DNA of 64,000 nucleotides from Anaerolineales bacterium (GCA_015075185.1 JABTUW010000006.1:1-64000), one strand, 5' to 3'. Counted from the first letter of the stretch, positions 51,324 to 61,673 are shown. Translations and numbers: made by a program. The notes: generated by a model from the letters alone, not told the origin.

Positions 51324-53996
51324 ATGTCAGATCAAGTTACTTTAACGATAGACGGCGTCGAAGTCGCCGTGCCTAAAGGGACGCTCATCGTCGAAGCGGC
51401 TAAACGCATCGCCAATGAGATTCCCGTATTTTGTTACCATGCCAAGCTGGACCCGGTTGGCATGTGCCGCATGTGCCTGGTGGAGGTCGGCACCCCGGCG
51501 ATTGACCCGGCGACCAAACAGCCGCAACTGGACGAAAACGGCCAGCCGGTCATCCGCTTTATGCCCAAGCCGACCACCGCCTGTACCACCCCGGTTTCCG
51601 AGGGCATGGTGGTCAAAGTCAACTCCGAAGCGGCCCTGGCCGACCGCAAGGCCATCCTTGAATTTTTGTTGACCAGCCACCCGCTGGATTGTCCCGTTTG
51701 TGACAAGGGGGGCGAGTGCCCCCTGCAAGACTTGACCATTCGCCACGGGCCGGGCAACAGCCGCTTTGACTACGAAGACAAGCAGCACTTCCCCAAACGC
51801 TACCCGCTGGGCGACCTGATTGTGCTCGATATGGAGCGCTGCATCATCTGCGCTCGCTGTGTCCGCTTCCAGCAGGAAATTGCCTACGATCCGGTGCTGG
51901 CTATCGAGGAGCGGGGCCGCTACGCCCATATCGTCACTTACTCTAACCCGGGTTTCGACAGCCACTACTCCGGCAACACCACCGACATCTGTCCGGTTGG
52001 GGCGCTGACCACCCGCGACTTCCGCTTCCAGGCGCGGGCCTGGGAAATGGCCAATGTGCCGAGCATCTGCAACCATTGCAGCGTCGGCTGCAACACGGTA
52101 TTGGGGACGCGCACCGGCGAGATCAAGCGGGTTATGCCCCGCCAGAATGAAGCGGTCAACGAAATCTGGATTTGCGACAAGGGCCGCTTTGGGCATCACT
52201 TCAACGGCAGCCCCAACCGCCTGACGACCCCCCTGGTGCGCAAGGACGGTGAATTGGTTGAAGCAAGTTGGGGCGAAGCGCTTACCCTTGTCGCCGAAAA
52301 ATTTACGGCGATCAAACAGGCGGGTGGTCCCAACGCTTTGGGCGGCCTGGCCGGGGCGCGGCTGTCCAACGAAGACCTGTACCTGTTCCAGAAACTCTTC
52401 CGTGAAGTTATCGGCACCAACAATATTGATCACCGTATTGGTTTGAGCGCCGCGCTGGAGGATGAAACAGCCTATACGGTCGGCGTTGGCCTGGGCACGG
52501 ATTTAGGCCGGGTTGGCAAGGGTACAACGATCCTGGTTATGGGCTGCGACCTGGACGAAGAAGCGCCCATTCTGTACCTGCGCGTCGCTGCCGCTTCGTG
52601 CAAACGTGGCGCGCATCTAATTAATGCCGGTGGTCGGCGGACCAAGCTCGACGCCCAAGCCCAAACCACGCTGCGTTATCGCTACGGCACGGCGGCGCAT
52701 CTGGCTTTGGGCCTGCTGGCCTCCGTGGTGCGTCAGGAACTGGCCGCCAAAGAATGGATAGAGAGCCATACGAGCGGCTTGGCCGAATTGGAAAAAGCCT
52801 TATCGGATTACACATCCAACTGGGTAGGTAAAATTACCGGCATTGTCCCTGATGAGATCGAAGCCGCGGCTAAAGCCTTTGCCGAGGCGGAAAATGGCAT
52901 CATTTTCTTCGGCCTTGAAGCCGGTAATGATCCGGCCCTGCGCGCTGCTTTGGAGGCGCTGGCGTTGATCACCGGACATGCCGGGAAAGCCAACAATGGG
53001 ATCATCCCAATTTTGCCCCACGCCAACAGCCGGGGCGCGGCGGATATGGGTATCGTGCCTGACCGCCTGCCGGGTTATGTTCCAATAGAGGCGGGGCAGG
53101 CGGGTCTGTCAGCCCAGGAAATGCTGGCCGAAGGCTCGCCGGTTAAGGGGATGCTCATTGCTGCTCTTGATCCGGCAGTCGAAAGCGACGCTTACCGGGC
53201 CGCTCTGGAAAAGCTGGACTTTTTGGTGGTGCAGGAGTTGTTTCTGACCGAAACGGCCAAACTGGCCGATGTCGTTCTGCCCGCCCGCGGCGCCGCCGAG
53301 CGCGATGGTACCTTTACCAATGCCGAGCGCCGGGTGCAGGCATTTGACCTTGCCGTACCGGCTCCGGGCGCGGTCTGGGCCGATTGGCTTATCCTGACCG
53401 CCATTGCCGGGCAGATGGGCGCCGATTGGCCCTATGCTTCGGCGGATGGGGTGATGGCCGAAATTACCCAAGCCGTGCCGCTGTACGCCGGAATGAAGTT
53501 TGAGAATCTGGTCGCGCCGGTGTCGCTGGCCCGCAAAACCTCTCATTACATTTACGAGGGCATGAGCTACACGGCTGATGTGCGCGAGGGGGTGCAGTGG
53601 GCTTCGCTGGCCGAAAATGAGTCAGCCAAGCTGCCGCTGCGCTTTATTGCGCCGAAGGCGGCGGTGGTGGATGAAGACATGGCGCTGACCCTGGTTGCGC
53701 CGCGTGTCCTGTACGACGAGGGGCGGCTGTTTGTCGAGGCTGAATTGATGCACAGCCACATTGTCCCGCCGCAGATGTGGGTTTCACGCGCCGATGCGCA
53801 AAAAATTGGCCTGGTGCATGGAGACATCCTGACCGTGGCCCAAAATGGGACATCGGTGGCGCTGCCGGTGGTGATCAACCGTTCCCTCAGTGAAGGGGTG
53901 GTCGTGGTGCCGCGTAATCTGGCTGGCCGACCGGCGGAGAAACTGTTAGGGCCGGGAGAAGTGTATGGCCCGGTCAGAGTGAAGAGGGATTTATAG
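51324..53996 (+). CDS. nuoG: NADH-quinone oxidoreductase subunit G
   Basis: The 890-aa iron-sulfur subunit has an N-terminal [2Fe-2S] region (PVFCYHAKLDPVGMCRMC), a His/Cys cluster region (HPLDCPVCDKGGECPLQD), a [4Fe-4S] ferredoxin-like part (RCIICARCVRF, TDICPVGALT) and a molybdopterin-oxidoreductase-like body with CNHCSVGCN that in complex I holds no molybdenum. The C-terminal domain ends with a molybdopterin-dinucleotide-binding-like barrel (VLYDEGRLFVEAELMHSHI). GGGGAA precedes the ATG. nuoH follows after 2 nt. Confidence 0.96.
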   Translation: MSDQVTLTIDGVEVAVPKGTLIVEAAKRIANEIPVFCYHAKLDPVGMCRMCLVEVGTPAIDPATKQPQLDENGQPVIRFMPKPTTACTTPVSEGMVVKVNSEAALADRKAILEFLLTSHPLDCPVCDKGGECPLQDLTIRHGPGNSRFDYEDKQHFPKRYPLGDLIVLDMERCIICARCVRFQQEIAYDPVLAIEERGRYAHIVTYSNPGFDSHYSGNTTDICPVGALTTRDFRFQARAWEMANVPSICNHCSVGCNTVLGTRTGEIKRVMPRQNEAVNEIWICDKGRFGHHFNGSPNRLTTPLVRKDGELVEASWGEALTLVAEKFTAIKQAGGPNALGGLAGARLSNEDLYLFQKLFREVIGTNNIDHRIGLSAALEDETAYTVGVGLGTDLGRVGKGTTILVMGCDLDEEAPILYLRVAAASCKRGAHLINAGGRRTKLDAQAQTTLRYRYGTAAHLALGLLASVVRQELAAKEWIESHTSGLAELEKALSDYTSNWVGKITGIVPDEIEAAAKAFAEAENGIIFFGLEAGNDPALRAALEALALITGHAGKANNGIIPILPHANSRGAADMGIVPDRLPGYVPIEAGQAGLSAQEMLAEGSPVKGMLIAALDPAVESDAYRAALEKLDFLVVQELFLTETAKLADVVLPARGAAERDGTFTNAERRVQAFDLAVPAPGAVWADWLILTAIAGQMGADWPYASADGVMAEITQAVPLYAGMKFENLVAPVSLARKTSHYIYEGMSYTADVREGVQWASLAENESAKLPLRFIAPKAAVVDEDMALTLVAPRVLYDEGRLFVEAELMHSHIVPPQMWVSRADAQKIGLVHGDILTVAQNGTSVALPVVINRSLSEGVVVVPRNLAGRPAEKLLGPGEVYGPVRVKRDL

Positions 53997-53998
53997 TT

Positions 53999-55081
53999 AT
54001 GGACGCGCAGACGATTGTCCAGTATGTTGTAATTATTATCCAGGGCTTGATTATTGCCACCGTGCTGATGTTAGGGTTTGGCGGGCTGACGGTGGTCGAG
54101 CGCAAGCTGGTCGGGCGGTTTACCCTGCGCTACGGCCCTAACCGGGTGGGCAAATACGGCTCGCTGCAAATCCTGGCCGACATGCTCAAGATGTTCTTCA
54201 AGGAAGAAGTCATTCCCGGCCACGTGGATCGAACCGTTTACCTGATGGCCCCGGCGCTGTCCCTGGTTCCGGCGTTGATCGCTTTTGCCGTTGTGCCGAT
54301 TGCCAACGAGCCAATCGTGCTGCCGTTTCAGGTTTTTGGAGCGACGATCACCATCAATCCCTGGATTTCCAATATCAACGTCGGCATCCTCTACCTCTTG
54401 GCGATTGGCAGCCTGGGCACATACGGTGTCATTTTGGGCGGCTGGTCGAGCAATAATAAGTATTCATTGCTGGGCGGGCTGCGCACCAGTGCCCAGATGC
54501 TCAGCTACGAGCTGCCGATGGGCGTGGCCCTGTTGAGCGTTATCCTCTTTGCCGGGACGTTAAACTTAAACGAGATGGTCAGGCAGCAGGACTGCTTTTT
54601 TGGGCTGGGCTGTTCGCTCGGCTGGGGCTGGTTTATTTTTGTCCCAACCCTGACCCTTTCTTTCATTATCTTCTTTATCAGCGCCCTGGCTGAGGCGGGG
54701 CGGGCGCCCTTTGACCTGCCGGAAACTGAGAATGAGCTGATCGGCGGGTTTGCCACCGAGTATGGAGCGATGAAATTTGGCCTCTTTTTTGGGGCTGAGT
54801 ACGTCCACATGATTATCATTAGCTGCATTGTGACCACGATTTTCCTGGGCGGCTGGCAGGGACCTTTTGCCATGCAGCTCCCCATCTTGCAGCCTATCTA
54901 TTTTCTGCTCAAAGTAGCGGTGATGATTTTCATGTTCATCTGGATTCGGGCCAGCATCCCCCGCGTGCGCTTTGACAAGATGATGCGCTTTTGCTGGAAG
55001 TTTCTCCTGCCGCTGGGCATGGTTAACCTGGCCGTTACGGCGCTGATTGTGGCCTTTATAAAGTTTGGATCGCCTTTCTAA
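53999..55081 (+). CDS. nuoH: NADH-quinone oxidoreductase subunit H
   Basis: The 360-aa membrane subunit forms part of the quinone chamber at the interface with NuoB/NuoD. It has about eight helices and the conserved loops [21 protein letters not shown] and [20 protein letters not shown], whose acidic residues belong to the E-channel. It is slightly longer in the third loop ([16 protein letters not shown]), which has two Cys not usual for the family. Confidence 0.96.
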   Translation: MDAQTIVQYVVIIIQGLIIATVLMLGFGGLTVVERKLVGRFTLRYGPNRVGKYGSLQILADMLKMFFKEEVIPGHVDRTVYLMAPALSLVPALIAFAVVPIANEPIVLPFQVFGATITINPWISNINVGILYLLAIGSLGTYGVILGGWSSNNKYSLLGGLRTSAQMLSYELPMGVALLSVILFAGTLNLNEMVRQQDCFFGLGCSLGWGWFIFVPTLTLSFIIFFISALAEAGRAPFDLPETENELIGGFATEYGAMKFGLFFGAEYVHMIIISCIVTTIFLGGWQGPFAMQLPILQPIYFLLKVAVMIFMFIWIRASIPRVRFDKMMRFCWKFLLPLGMVNLAVTALIVAFIKFGSPF

Positions 55082-55095
55082 ATAGGAAGAAGCCT

Positions 55096-55620
55096 ATGAT
55101 TAATGAAGTCAAAGAAGTTGTCGGTGGCTCCGTGGAACTAGCTAAGGCCATGGGCGTCACCCTTAAATATTTTTTCAAAAAACCGGTCACTAACCAGTTC
55201 CCGGACGAGCCGGTAGCGGTCTATCCGCGCTTTCGGGGTCGGCATGTGTTGAAGCGGTATGAAAACGGCCTGGAGCGCTGCATTGGCTGCTCCCTGTGCG
55301 CGGCAGCCTGTCCCACCGATTGTATCTACGTCGAAGCGGCGGAGAACACCGATGAAGACCGCCGTTCGCCGGGGGAGCGCTACGCCAAAACCTACGACAT
55401 CAATATGCTGCGCTGTATTTTCTGCGGCTACTGCGCCGAAGCCTGCCCGACCGAAGCGATTGTGCTGGAGCATGATTTTGCCCTGGCCGAATACAATCGC
55501 TGGGATGCGATTTATACCAAAGAACGGCTGCTGGAACCTCACGATCCGCCGCATGTCGTCGTCCGCAGTGACGAGGTGTATGTTGACACGCCATCGTGGG
55601 GAGGGACTAAAAAGCGGTAA
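55096..55620 (+). CDS. nuoI: NADH-quinone oxidoreductase subunit I
   Basis: The 174-aa ferredoxin-like subunit holds clusters N6a and N6b through two CxxCxxCxxxCP motifs: [12 protein letters not shown] and [12 protein letters not shown]. An amphipathic N-terminal helix binds the membrane arm. RBS AGGAAGAAG precedes the ATG; the gene lies 14 nt after nuoH. Confidence 0.96.
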   Translation: MINEVKEVVGGSVELAKAMGVTLKYFFKKPVTNQFPDEPVAVYPRFRGRHVLKRYENGLERCIGCSLCAAACPTDCIYVEAAENTDEDRRSPGERYAKTYDINMLRCIFCGYCAEACPTEAIVLEHDFALAEYNRWDAIYTKERLLEPHDPPHVVVRSDEVYVDTPSWGGTKKR

Positions 55621-55623
55621 CCT

Positions 55624-56169
55624 ATGTTTGAACAAATACTCTTTCTCATTTTGGCGATTGTGGCGGTTGGGGCCGCCCTGGGGGTCATTTTTAATAAGAA
55701 TCTGGTACACAGCGCCCTGTCGCTGCTGCTCAACTTTTGCACGTTGGCGGTGTTCTACGTGATGCTCAACGCCCAATTTCTGGGTGTGGTGCAGGTTCTG
55801 GTCTATGCCGGGGCCATTGTCGTCCTTTTCCTCTTCGTAGTTATGCTCCTGGGGGCGGAACTGGGCGAGAAAGTGACCACGTGGCTGACTCTGCGCAACA
55901 TTATTTTTGTCGGGTTGAGCCTGGTCCTGCTGACCTTTGTCGGCACTGCTGTTTTTGAAAATTTTATCGGCGGGGAAAAGGGTAACTTTACCCCGGAAGC
56001 AGCGCAGCAGTTTGGCCAGGTGCAGTTGGTTGGGTCCGTCTTGTTCACGGATTATGTTCTATCCTTCCAACTGGTTGGAGTGTTGCTGTCGGTGGGCGTG
56101 CTGGGGGTAATCTGGCTGGCGCAGCATTTTGAGCCAAGTAAAATAATGCGGAGAAACCTCAATGACTGA
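55624..56169 (+). CDS. nuoJ: NADH-quinone oxidoreductase subunit J
   Basis: The 181-aa membrane subunit has five hydrophobic segments; the conserved third helix region is FLGVVQVLVYAGAIVVLFLFVVML. Its 3' end overlaps nuoK by 8 nt, so the two are coupled. Confidence 0.95.
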   Translation: MFEQILFLILAIVAVGAALGVIFNKNLVHSALSLLLNFCTLAVFYVMLNAQFLGVVQVLVYAGAIVVLFLFVVMLLGAELGEKVTTWLTLRNIIFVGLSLVLLTFVGTAVFENFIGGEKGNFTPEAAQQFGQVQLVGSVLFTDYVLSFQLVGVLLSVGVLGVIWLAQHFEPSKIMRRNLND

Positions 56170-56473
56170 CGCGGTCCCGGTGCAGTGGTATCTGCTGTTA
56201 GGCGCAATTCTGTTTGCCATTGGCGCGGGCGGCGTGTTGATCCGGCAAAATGTCATCGTCATCCTCATGTGTGTCGAAATGATGATGAATGCAGTCAACC
56301 TGACTTTTCTGGCCTTCTCCCGTTATCTCGACTCGGCGACCGGCCAAATTTTTGTGTTCATGATTATGGCCGTCGCCGCCGTCGAGGTCGCTATCGGGCT
56401 GGCGTTGCTGGTTGAACTCAATCGCCACAAAACCGCGGTCAATGTGGACGAAATAAACTCGCTAAAAGGGTAA
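56162..56473 (+). CDS. nuoK: NADH-quinone oxidoreductase subunit K
   Basis: The 103-aa membrane subunit has three helices with the conserved Glu residues of the proton path in MCVEMMMNAVNL and AVAAVEVAIGLALLV. GGAGAAACCTC precedes the start inside nuoJ. Confidence 0.95.
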   Translation: MTDAVPVQWYLLLGAILFAIGAGGVLIRQNVIVILMCVEMMMNAVNLTFLAFSRYLDSATGQIFVFMIMAVAAVEVAIGLALLVELNRHKTAVNVDEINSLKG

Positions 56474-56565
56474 GCAAGTAGACAGTAAACGGTAGACAGT
56501 AGACAGGGGAAAAATATCCCTCGACTACCGTCCGCTTTGCGTGTCTACCGTCTACCTCTTCGAGG
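56474..56565. repeat. gtagacagtaaacgg-word inverted repeat in the nuoK-nuoL gap
   Basis: gtagacagtaaacggtagacagtagacagg faces ctaccgtccgctttgcgtgtctaccgtctac around an AT-rich loop. It shares words with the repeat at 43197-43245. Confidence 0.8.
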
Positions 56566-56571
56566 GTATCT

Positions 56572-58584
56572 ATGATTAACCTGATCTGGCTCACAATTGC
56601 CCTGCCGATTGTGGGTGTTCTCTTTAATGGCTTGTTGGGGCGGCGAGTTGGCTACCGCGTGGTCAGCATTGTGGGACCGCTGGTGGTGCTGGCTGCTTTT
56701 CTAGTTGGTTTGGGCGCGTTTTTTGAGCTGTCGGGGCAGGGCGGCGAAGCGGTGATTGTGCCGCTCTGGACCTGGGCCACCGTGGGCGATTTTAATGTCT
56801 CGCTCAATTTGCTGGCCGACCCGCTGTCGCTGCTGATGGTGCTCGTCGTGACCGGGGTCGGCTTCCTGATTCATGTCTACGCTACGACCTACATGGTCCA
56901 CGAGGATCACGACCACAGCCACCCCGACCGGGATTTTGGCCGCTTTTTCACCTTCCTCAACCTCTTCATCGCCTCGATGCTGGTACTGGTACTCGGCGAC
57001 AACTATTTAATGATGTACGTCGGCTGGGAGCTGGTTGGCCTGTGCTCGTACCTGCTCATCGGCTTCTGGTATGACCGGAAAGACGAACCCCAAGCGCCAA
57101 TTGACCTGGGGCCGGGCGTTTCGCCGGTTAAATTAAAGCCGCTGCTCTCGCCGCCTGCCTCCGGGATGAAGGCTTTTATTGTCAACCGGGTCGGCGATGT
57201 CGGCTTTGCCCTGGGCGTCTTTTTGATTTGGAGCACTTTTGGCACGCTGCAATTTTTGGGCGAAAACGGCGTCTTTGCTCAAGCCTCTCACATCGCTGAA
57301 ACCACTCCCCAGATCATCGCCTGGATTACCTTCTTGCTCTTTATCGGAGCGATGGGCAAGAGCGCCCAGCTCCCGCTGCACGTCTGGCTGCCCGATGCCA
57401 TGGCCGGCCCAACCCCGGTTTCGGCCCTCATCCACGCGGCGACCATGGTCACGGCCGGCGTTTACATGATTGTCCGCAGCAATGCGCTCTACTCGCTGGC
57501 TCCGGGCGTGTCCCTGTTTGTCGCCATCATCGGCGCGGTCACGGCCCTGTTTGCGGCGACAATCGCCCTGGTGCAGGTTGACCTCAAGCGGGTGCTGGCT
57601 TACTCGACGGTCAGCCAGCTTGGCTACATGTTTCTGGCTGTCGGCGTGGGTGCGTATACGGCCGGCATGTTCCACCTGACCACCCACGCCTTTTTCAAAG
57701 CCCTGCTCTTTTTGGGCGCTGGCTCGGTGATGCATGCCCTGCACGATGTGATTGATATCCGGCGCATGGGCGGCCTGAAAGCGAAGATGCCGATTACTTA
57801 TTGGACTTTTGTGGTTGGCGGTCTGGCCTTGGCCGGCTTTCCGCTGATGTCCGGCTTCTTCTCCAAAGATGAGATCCTGGCCAAAGCGTTTGAAGCCTCG
57901 CCCATCCTGTGGCTGGTCGGGATCGTCACGGCCGGGCTGACCGCCTTTTACACCTTTCGGGCCATTTACATTGCCTTCCACGGCCAGCCGCGCGACCAGC
58001 ACCTGTACGACCACGCTCACGAAAGTCGCCCGCCGATCACCTTTGCCCTGGTCGTCCTGGCAGTGTTATCACTCTTTGGCGGGCTGTTAGGCTTACCGAC
58101 CTTTTTGGGCCTGCCTCACGCGCTGGAAGGCTGGCTTGAACCAATTTATACCGCCGTCGGACACGCCGCCGAAGGAGTCGAGCACCATCTTGCCTTTGGA
58201 ACAGAAGTAGGTTTGTTAACAACCTCAGCCGTCGTAGCCATTGCCGGGATCGCCCTGGCTTACTTTTTCTATGTGGTGCGTCCCTCAATCCCGCAAAACC
58301 TGGCCCGCAGCCTGCGGCCCCTTTTCAGCCTGCTGGCCAATAAATATTACGTAGACGAACTCTACAACGCCGTTTTTGTCAAACCCGCGCTGCTACTGGC
58401 TGAAGGATTCGCCGTGGGCTGTGACAAACTCTTGATTGACGGCGTGCTGGTAGACGGCCTGGCCCGGGGCGTCGGCTGGCTGGGGCGGCAGGCCAGTTAC
58501 CTGCAAAGCGGCTATCTGCGCCACTACGCTCTGGCGACGTTTATCGGGGTGCTGGTGCTGATTAGTTACTTCTTCTTGAGATGA
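56572..58584 (+). CDS. nuoL: NADH-quinone oxidoreductase subunit L
   Basis: The 670-aa antiporter-like proton-pumping subunit at the far end of the membrane arm has GWELVGLCSYLLIGFWY, the helix with MGKSAQLPLHVWLPDAMAGP and VSQLGYMFLAVGVGAYTAGMFHLTTHAFFKALLF. The C-terminal region contains the long lateral helix typical of NuoL. Its stop overlaps a possible nuoM start (ATGA at 58581). Confidence 0.96.
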   Translation: MINLIWLTIALPIVGVLFNGLLGRRVGYRVVSIVGPLVVLAAFLVGLGAFFELSGQGGEAVIVPLWTWATVGDFNVSLNLLADPLSLLMVLVVTGVGFLIHVYATTYMVHEDHDHSHPDRDFGRFFTFLNLFIASMLVLVLGDNYLMMYVGWELVGLCSYLLIGFWYDRKDEPQAPIDLGPGVSPVKLKPLLSPPASGMKAFIVNRVGDVGFALGVFLIWSTFGTLQFLGENGVFAQASHIAETTPQIIAWITFLLFIGAMGKSAQLPLHVWLPDAMAGPTPVSALIHAATMVTAGVYMIVRSNALYSLAPGVSLFVAIIGAVTALFAATIALVQVDLKRVLAYSTVSQLGYMFLAVGVGAYTAGMFHLTTHAFFKALLFLGAGSVMHALHDVIDIRRMGGLKAKMPITYWTFVVGGLALAGFPLMSGFFSKDEILAKAFEASPILWLVGIVTAGLTAFYTFRAIYIAFHGQPRDQHLYDHAHESRPPITFALVVLAVLSLFGGLLGLPTFLGLPHALEGWLEPIYTAVGHAAEGVEHHLAFGTEVGLLTTSAVVAIAGIALAYFFYVVRPSIPQNLARSLRPLFSLLANKYYVDELYNAVFVKPALLLAEGFAVGCDKLLIDGVLVDGLARGVGWLGRQASYLQSGYLRHYALATFIGVLVLISYFFLR

Positions 58585-58598
58585 ATTTGGAGTATTCA

Positions 58599-60077
58599 AT
58601 GACTCTTTCATTTTTACTCATCATTCCCCTCGTCGGCGCAGTGCTGGTGGTGCTGATTCCCCGCGACCGTGAGGAGTTGAGCAAGTGGCTGGCGCTGGCG
58701 GTGTCGCTGCTGAACCTGCTGGTGTCGCTGCCGCTGTATTTTGGTTTTGAGGCCAGGGCCGGCTACCAATTTGAGGAATTTGCGGCCTGGATTCCCTCGC
58801 TTAACATCAACTACCACGTCGGCATTGACGGCCTGAGCCTTTTCCTGGTTTTGTTGACCACCTTCCTGTCCGTTATCTCCATTCTCAGTTCCTGGACGGC
58901 GATTACCACCCAGATTAAAGAGTACATGGCCTTAATGCTGGTCTTGGAAACGGCCATGCTGGGCGTCTTTACCTCGCTGGACCTGTTCCTCTTTTACCTC
59001 TTCTGGGAAGCCAGCCTGATCCCGATGGCCTTGCTGATCGGCCAATGGGGCGGCGAGCGGCGGATCTATGCCTCGCTCAAATTCATCATTTACACGATGG
59101 CCGGCAGCGCCTTGATGCTGGTGGCCGCCCTGGTTTTGTACTTCTGGGCCGAGCCGAATACATCGGACGTGCCGACGCTGGTGGCTAACGCCAACCTGCC
59201 GGCCACCTTGCAGGTGTGGCTCTTTATTGCCTTTGCCCTGGCCTTTGCGGTCAAAACACCCCTGTTTCCCTTCCATACCTGGCTGCCTGCCGCTCACGTC
59301 GAAGCCCCGACGGCCGGTTCGATCATTCTGGCCGGGGTGCTGCTCAAAATGGGGACGTATGGCTTTCTGCGCTTCGCCATCCCGCTTTTCCCCGCCGCCG
59401 TACCGTTCTGGACGCCGCTCATGGTCGGTCTGGCCGTCATCGGCATTTTGTACGGAGCGCTGGTGGCGCTGATGCAGGAGGATGTCAAGAGTCTGGTGGC
59501 CTATTCCTCGGTAGCGCACATGGGCTACATTGTCCTGGGTATCTTCAGCGGCGGCCAGCAGGGCTTGAGTGGAGCGGTGCTACAGATGATCAATCACGGC
59601 CTCAGCACCGGCATGCTCTTCTTTATGGTCGGCGTGCTGTACGAACAGCGCCACACCCGCCTTTTCAAAGAATATGGCGGCATTTGGGTCAAAGCGCCGG
59701 TCTTTGGCGTCTTCTTTTTACTGGCGGCCTTGTCATCGGTGGGGCTGCCGGGATTGAACGGCTTTGTCGGCGAATTTGTGATCCTGTTAGGGACCTTCAG
59801 GGTCAATTGGGTGGCGGCCACGCTGGGCACCATCGGCATTGTGCTGGCGGCCTGGTATTTGCTGACTGCGGTACGCAAGGTCATGTTTGGCCCGTTTAAC
59901 CCGGCCAACGACCAGCTCAAAGATATGAATCCGCGAGAAATTGTTATTGCCCTGGCCCTGGTCATCTTTTTCTTTGTGATTGGCCTGTACCCCAATCTGC
60001 TGTTCGATAAAATCAACCCGGCCACCGCCGAATTGGCGACGATGATCAATGCCACAACGCTCCTGGCGGAGCGGTAA
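58599..60077 (+). CDS. nuoM: NADH-quinone oxidoreductase subunit M
   Basis: The 492-aa antiporter-like subunit has FLFYLFWEASLIPMALLIG, VKTPLFPFHTWLPAAHVEAPTAGS and SVAHMGYIVLGIF, with the lysine and glutamate residues of the proton channel. The ATG at 58599 is preferred because TTTGGAG lies 6 nt upstream; the alternative ATG at 58581 would overlap nuoL by 4 nt and add six residues. The gap to nuoN is 132 nt and contains repeats. Confidence 0.95.
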   Translation: MTLSFLLIIPLVGAVLVVLIPRDREELSKWLALAVSLLNLLVSLPLYFGFEARAGYQFEEFAAWIPSLNINYHVGIDGLSLFLVLLTTFLSVISILSSWTAITTQIKEYMALMLVLETAMLGVFTSLDLFLFYLFWEASLIPMALLIGQWGGERRIYASLKFIIYTMAGSALMLVAALVLYFWAEPNTSDVPTLVANANLPATLQVWLFIAFALAFAVKTPLFPFHTWLPAAHVEAPTAGSIILAGVLLKMGTYGFLRFAIPLFPAAVPFWTPLMVGLAVIGILYGALVALMQEDVKSLVAYSSVAHMGYIVLGIFSGGQQGLSGAVLQMINHGLSTGMLFFMVGVLYEQRHTRLFKEYGGIWVKAPVFGVFFLLAALSSVGLPGLNGFVGEFVILLGTFRVNWVAATLGTIGIVLAAWYLLTAVRKVMFGPFNPANDQLKDMNPREIVIALALVIFFFVIGLYPNLLFDKINPATAELATMINATTLLAER

Positions 60078-60079
60078 AA

Positions 60080-60198
60080 CAGAGGATAGAAGATAGAGGA
60101 TAGACGCAAAGCGTAGAGGATTGAAGATAGAGGATAGAAGATAGAAATTTTGATGAGTAGTCTATCCGTTATCCACCATCTTCTATCTTCCATCTTGT
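60080..60198. repeat. gatagaggatag-word inverted repeat in the nuoM-nuoN gap
   Basis: agaggatagaagatagaggatagac and following words face tccaccatcttctatcttccatctt. The family is the same as the repeats at 30308-30413 and 46321-46378. Confidence 0.8.
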
Positions 60199-60209
60199 AG
60201 GGAGAAGGT

Positions 60210-61673
60210 ATGCCAATAGAATTTCCAACCTTGAATTTTGCGGCGTTAGCGCCGATACTGACAGTTCTCGGTACGGCGGCGCTGGTGATGATCTGCGATC
60301 TGATCTTCAAAGACAAACGGTTCCTGGGCTATTTGAGTTTGTTTGGGCTGGTTATTGCCGCGGCACCCTGCTTTTTGATGCTGATGGAAGCCCCACCTGC
60401 CCCTTCGTTCCAAAATATGGCGGTCAGCGATGGTTACTCGCTGGTGCTTGACCTGATTTTTATCGTCACCGCCGCTCTGTCGATACTGGTATCTCTCAGT
60501 TATCTCGATCACAAGAACATGCAGCGCGGCGAGTATTACGCCCTGCTGCTCTTTGCCACCAGCGGCATGATGCTGATGGGCGCGGCCACCGATTTGATCA
60601 TCGTCTTTATGGGGCTGGAAGTCATGTCCATCGCCCTGTACATTTTGGCCGCTTTCAACCGGCGGCAGCCTGCTTCGGGTGAGGCCGGGATGAAATATTT
60701 TGTGCTGGGCGCTTTTGCTTCGGCCTTTTTCCTCTACGGTGCGGCCATGCTCTATGGCGCAACCGGTACAACCAATCTCCAGGCTATGGGAGCCTGGTTT
60801 TCGCCGGAGCGAGGGAACCTACGCGATCCCCTGGCCCTGGTTGGCCTGGGATTGCTGCTGGTCGGGTTTTCCTTCAAAGTCGCCGCGGTTCCCTTCCAGT
60901 GGTGGACGCCCGATGTCTACCACGGCGCGCCGACGTCGGTGACGGCTTTTATGTCCGTTGGGGCTAAAGCTGCCGGTTTTGCCGCCCTGGTCCGGGTGCT
61001 GATGGTCTCTTTTAGCAACGCCTTTACCCTGGACTGGCAAATCGCCGTCGCCGTGCTGGCCTTCATCACCATGACCGGCGGTAATATCGCTGCCCTGGCC
61101 CAAAAGGATGTCAAGCGTATGCTGGCTTACTCCAGTATTGCCCATGCCGGATACATTCTGGTGGGGGTAGCCGCGGGCAATACGGCCGGCGTGACCGGAA
61201 TTCTCTTTTACCTGATGGCCTACGCTTTTATGAATATCGGCGCTTTTGCTGCGATCACCGTATTGGAACAACGCAATGCTATCGGCACGGGCTTTAGCGA
61301 TTACGCCGGACTGGGGGTGCGGAAACCCTTGTTAGCCCTGGCCATAACCTTCTTCATGTTCTCGCTGACCGGCATTCCTCCCTTTGTCGGCTTTTGGGGC
61401 AAATTGTATGTCTTCGGGGCGGCGGTTCAGGCTAATTTGAGCTGGCTGGCGGTGGCCGGGATGATCAACAGCGCTATCTCAGCTTTCTATTATTTGGCAG
61501 TGGTGGTGCAAATGTACATGCGCTCCGCACCCGTCGACGGTGGGGAAATAGCGCCGCTCCACTTAAATGGCCCCGTCACCATTACCCTCGCCCTGGCCGC
61601 GCTTGTGACCATCGTCTTGGGCGTCTGGCCTACGCCCCTGGTCAATTTGACGGCTCTAGGATTATTTGGCTAG
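60210..61673 (+). CDS. nuoN: NADH-quinone oxidoreductase subunit N
   Basis: The 487-aa antiporter-like subunit has LLFATSGMMLMGAATDLIIVF, GLEVMSIALYILAAF, FKVAAVPFQWWTPDVYHGAP and KRMLAYSSIAHAGYILVG. GGGAGAAGG lies just upstream of the ATG. It closes the operon in the usual A-N order. No terminator is evident in the 100 nt after it. Confidence 0.96.
   Translation: MPIEFPTLNFAALAPILTVLGTAALVMICDLIFKDKRFLGYLSLFGLVIAAAPCFLMLMEAPPAPSFQNMAVSDGYSLVLDLIFIVTAALSILVSLSYLDHKNMQRGEYYALLLFATSGMMLMGAATDLIIVFMGLEVMSIALYILAAFNRRQPASGEAGMKYFVLGAFASAFFLYGAAMLYGATGTTNLQAMGAWFSPERGNLRDPLALVGLGLLLVGFSFKVAAVPFQWWTPDVYHGAPTSVTAFMSVGAKAAGFAALVRVLMVSFSNAFTLDWQIAVAVLAFITMTGGNIAALAQKDVKRMLAYSSIAHAGYILVGVAAGNTAGVTGILFYLMAYAFMNIGAFAAITVLEQRNAIGTGFSDYAGLGVRKPLLALAITFFMFSLTGIPPFVGFWGKLYVFGAAVQANLSWLAVAGMINSAISAFYYLAVVVQMYMRSAPVDGGEIAPLHLNGPVTITLALAALVTIVLGVWPTPLVNLTALGLFG

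Noticed and set aside
51342-52433. 363-aa minus-strand ORF inside nuoG
   Set aside because: It is antisense to invariant cluster-binding motifs of NuoG and has no family resemblance of its own.
51324-53996. Formate dehydrogenase alpha subunit
   Set aside because: The molybdopterin-type motifs are also part of NuoG; position between nuoF and nuoH and the N-terminal cluster motifs identify NuoG.
57133-58020. 295-aa minus-strand ORF inside nuoL
   Set aside because: It is a shadow of the strongly conserved nuoL frame, typical of high-GC DNA, with no start signal.
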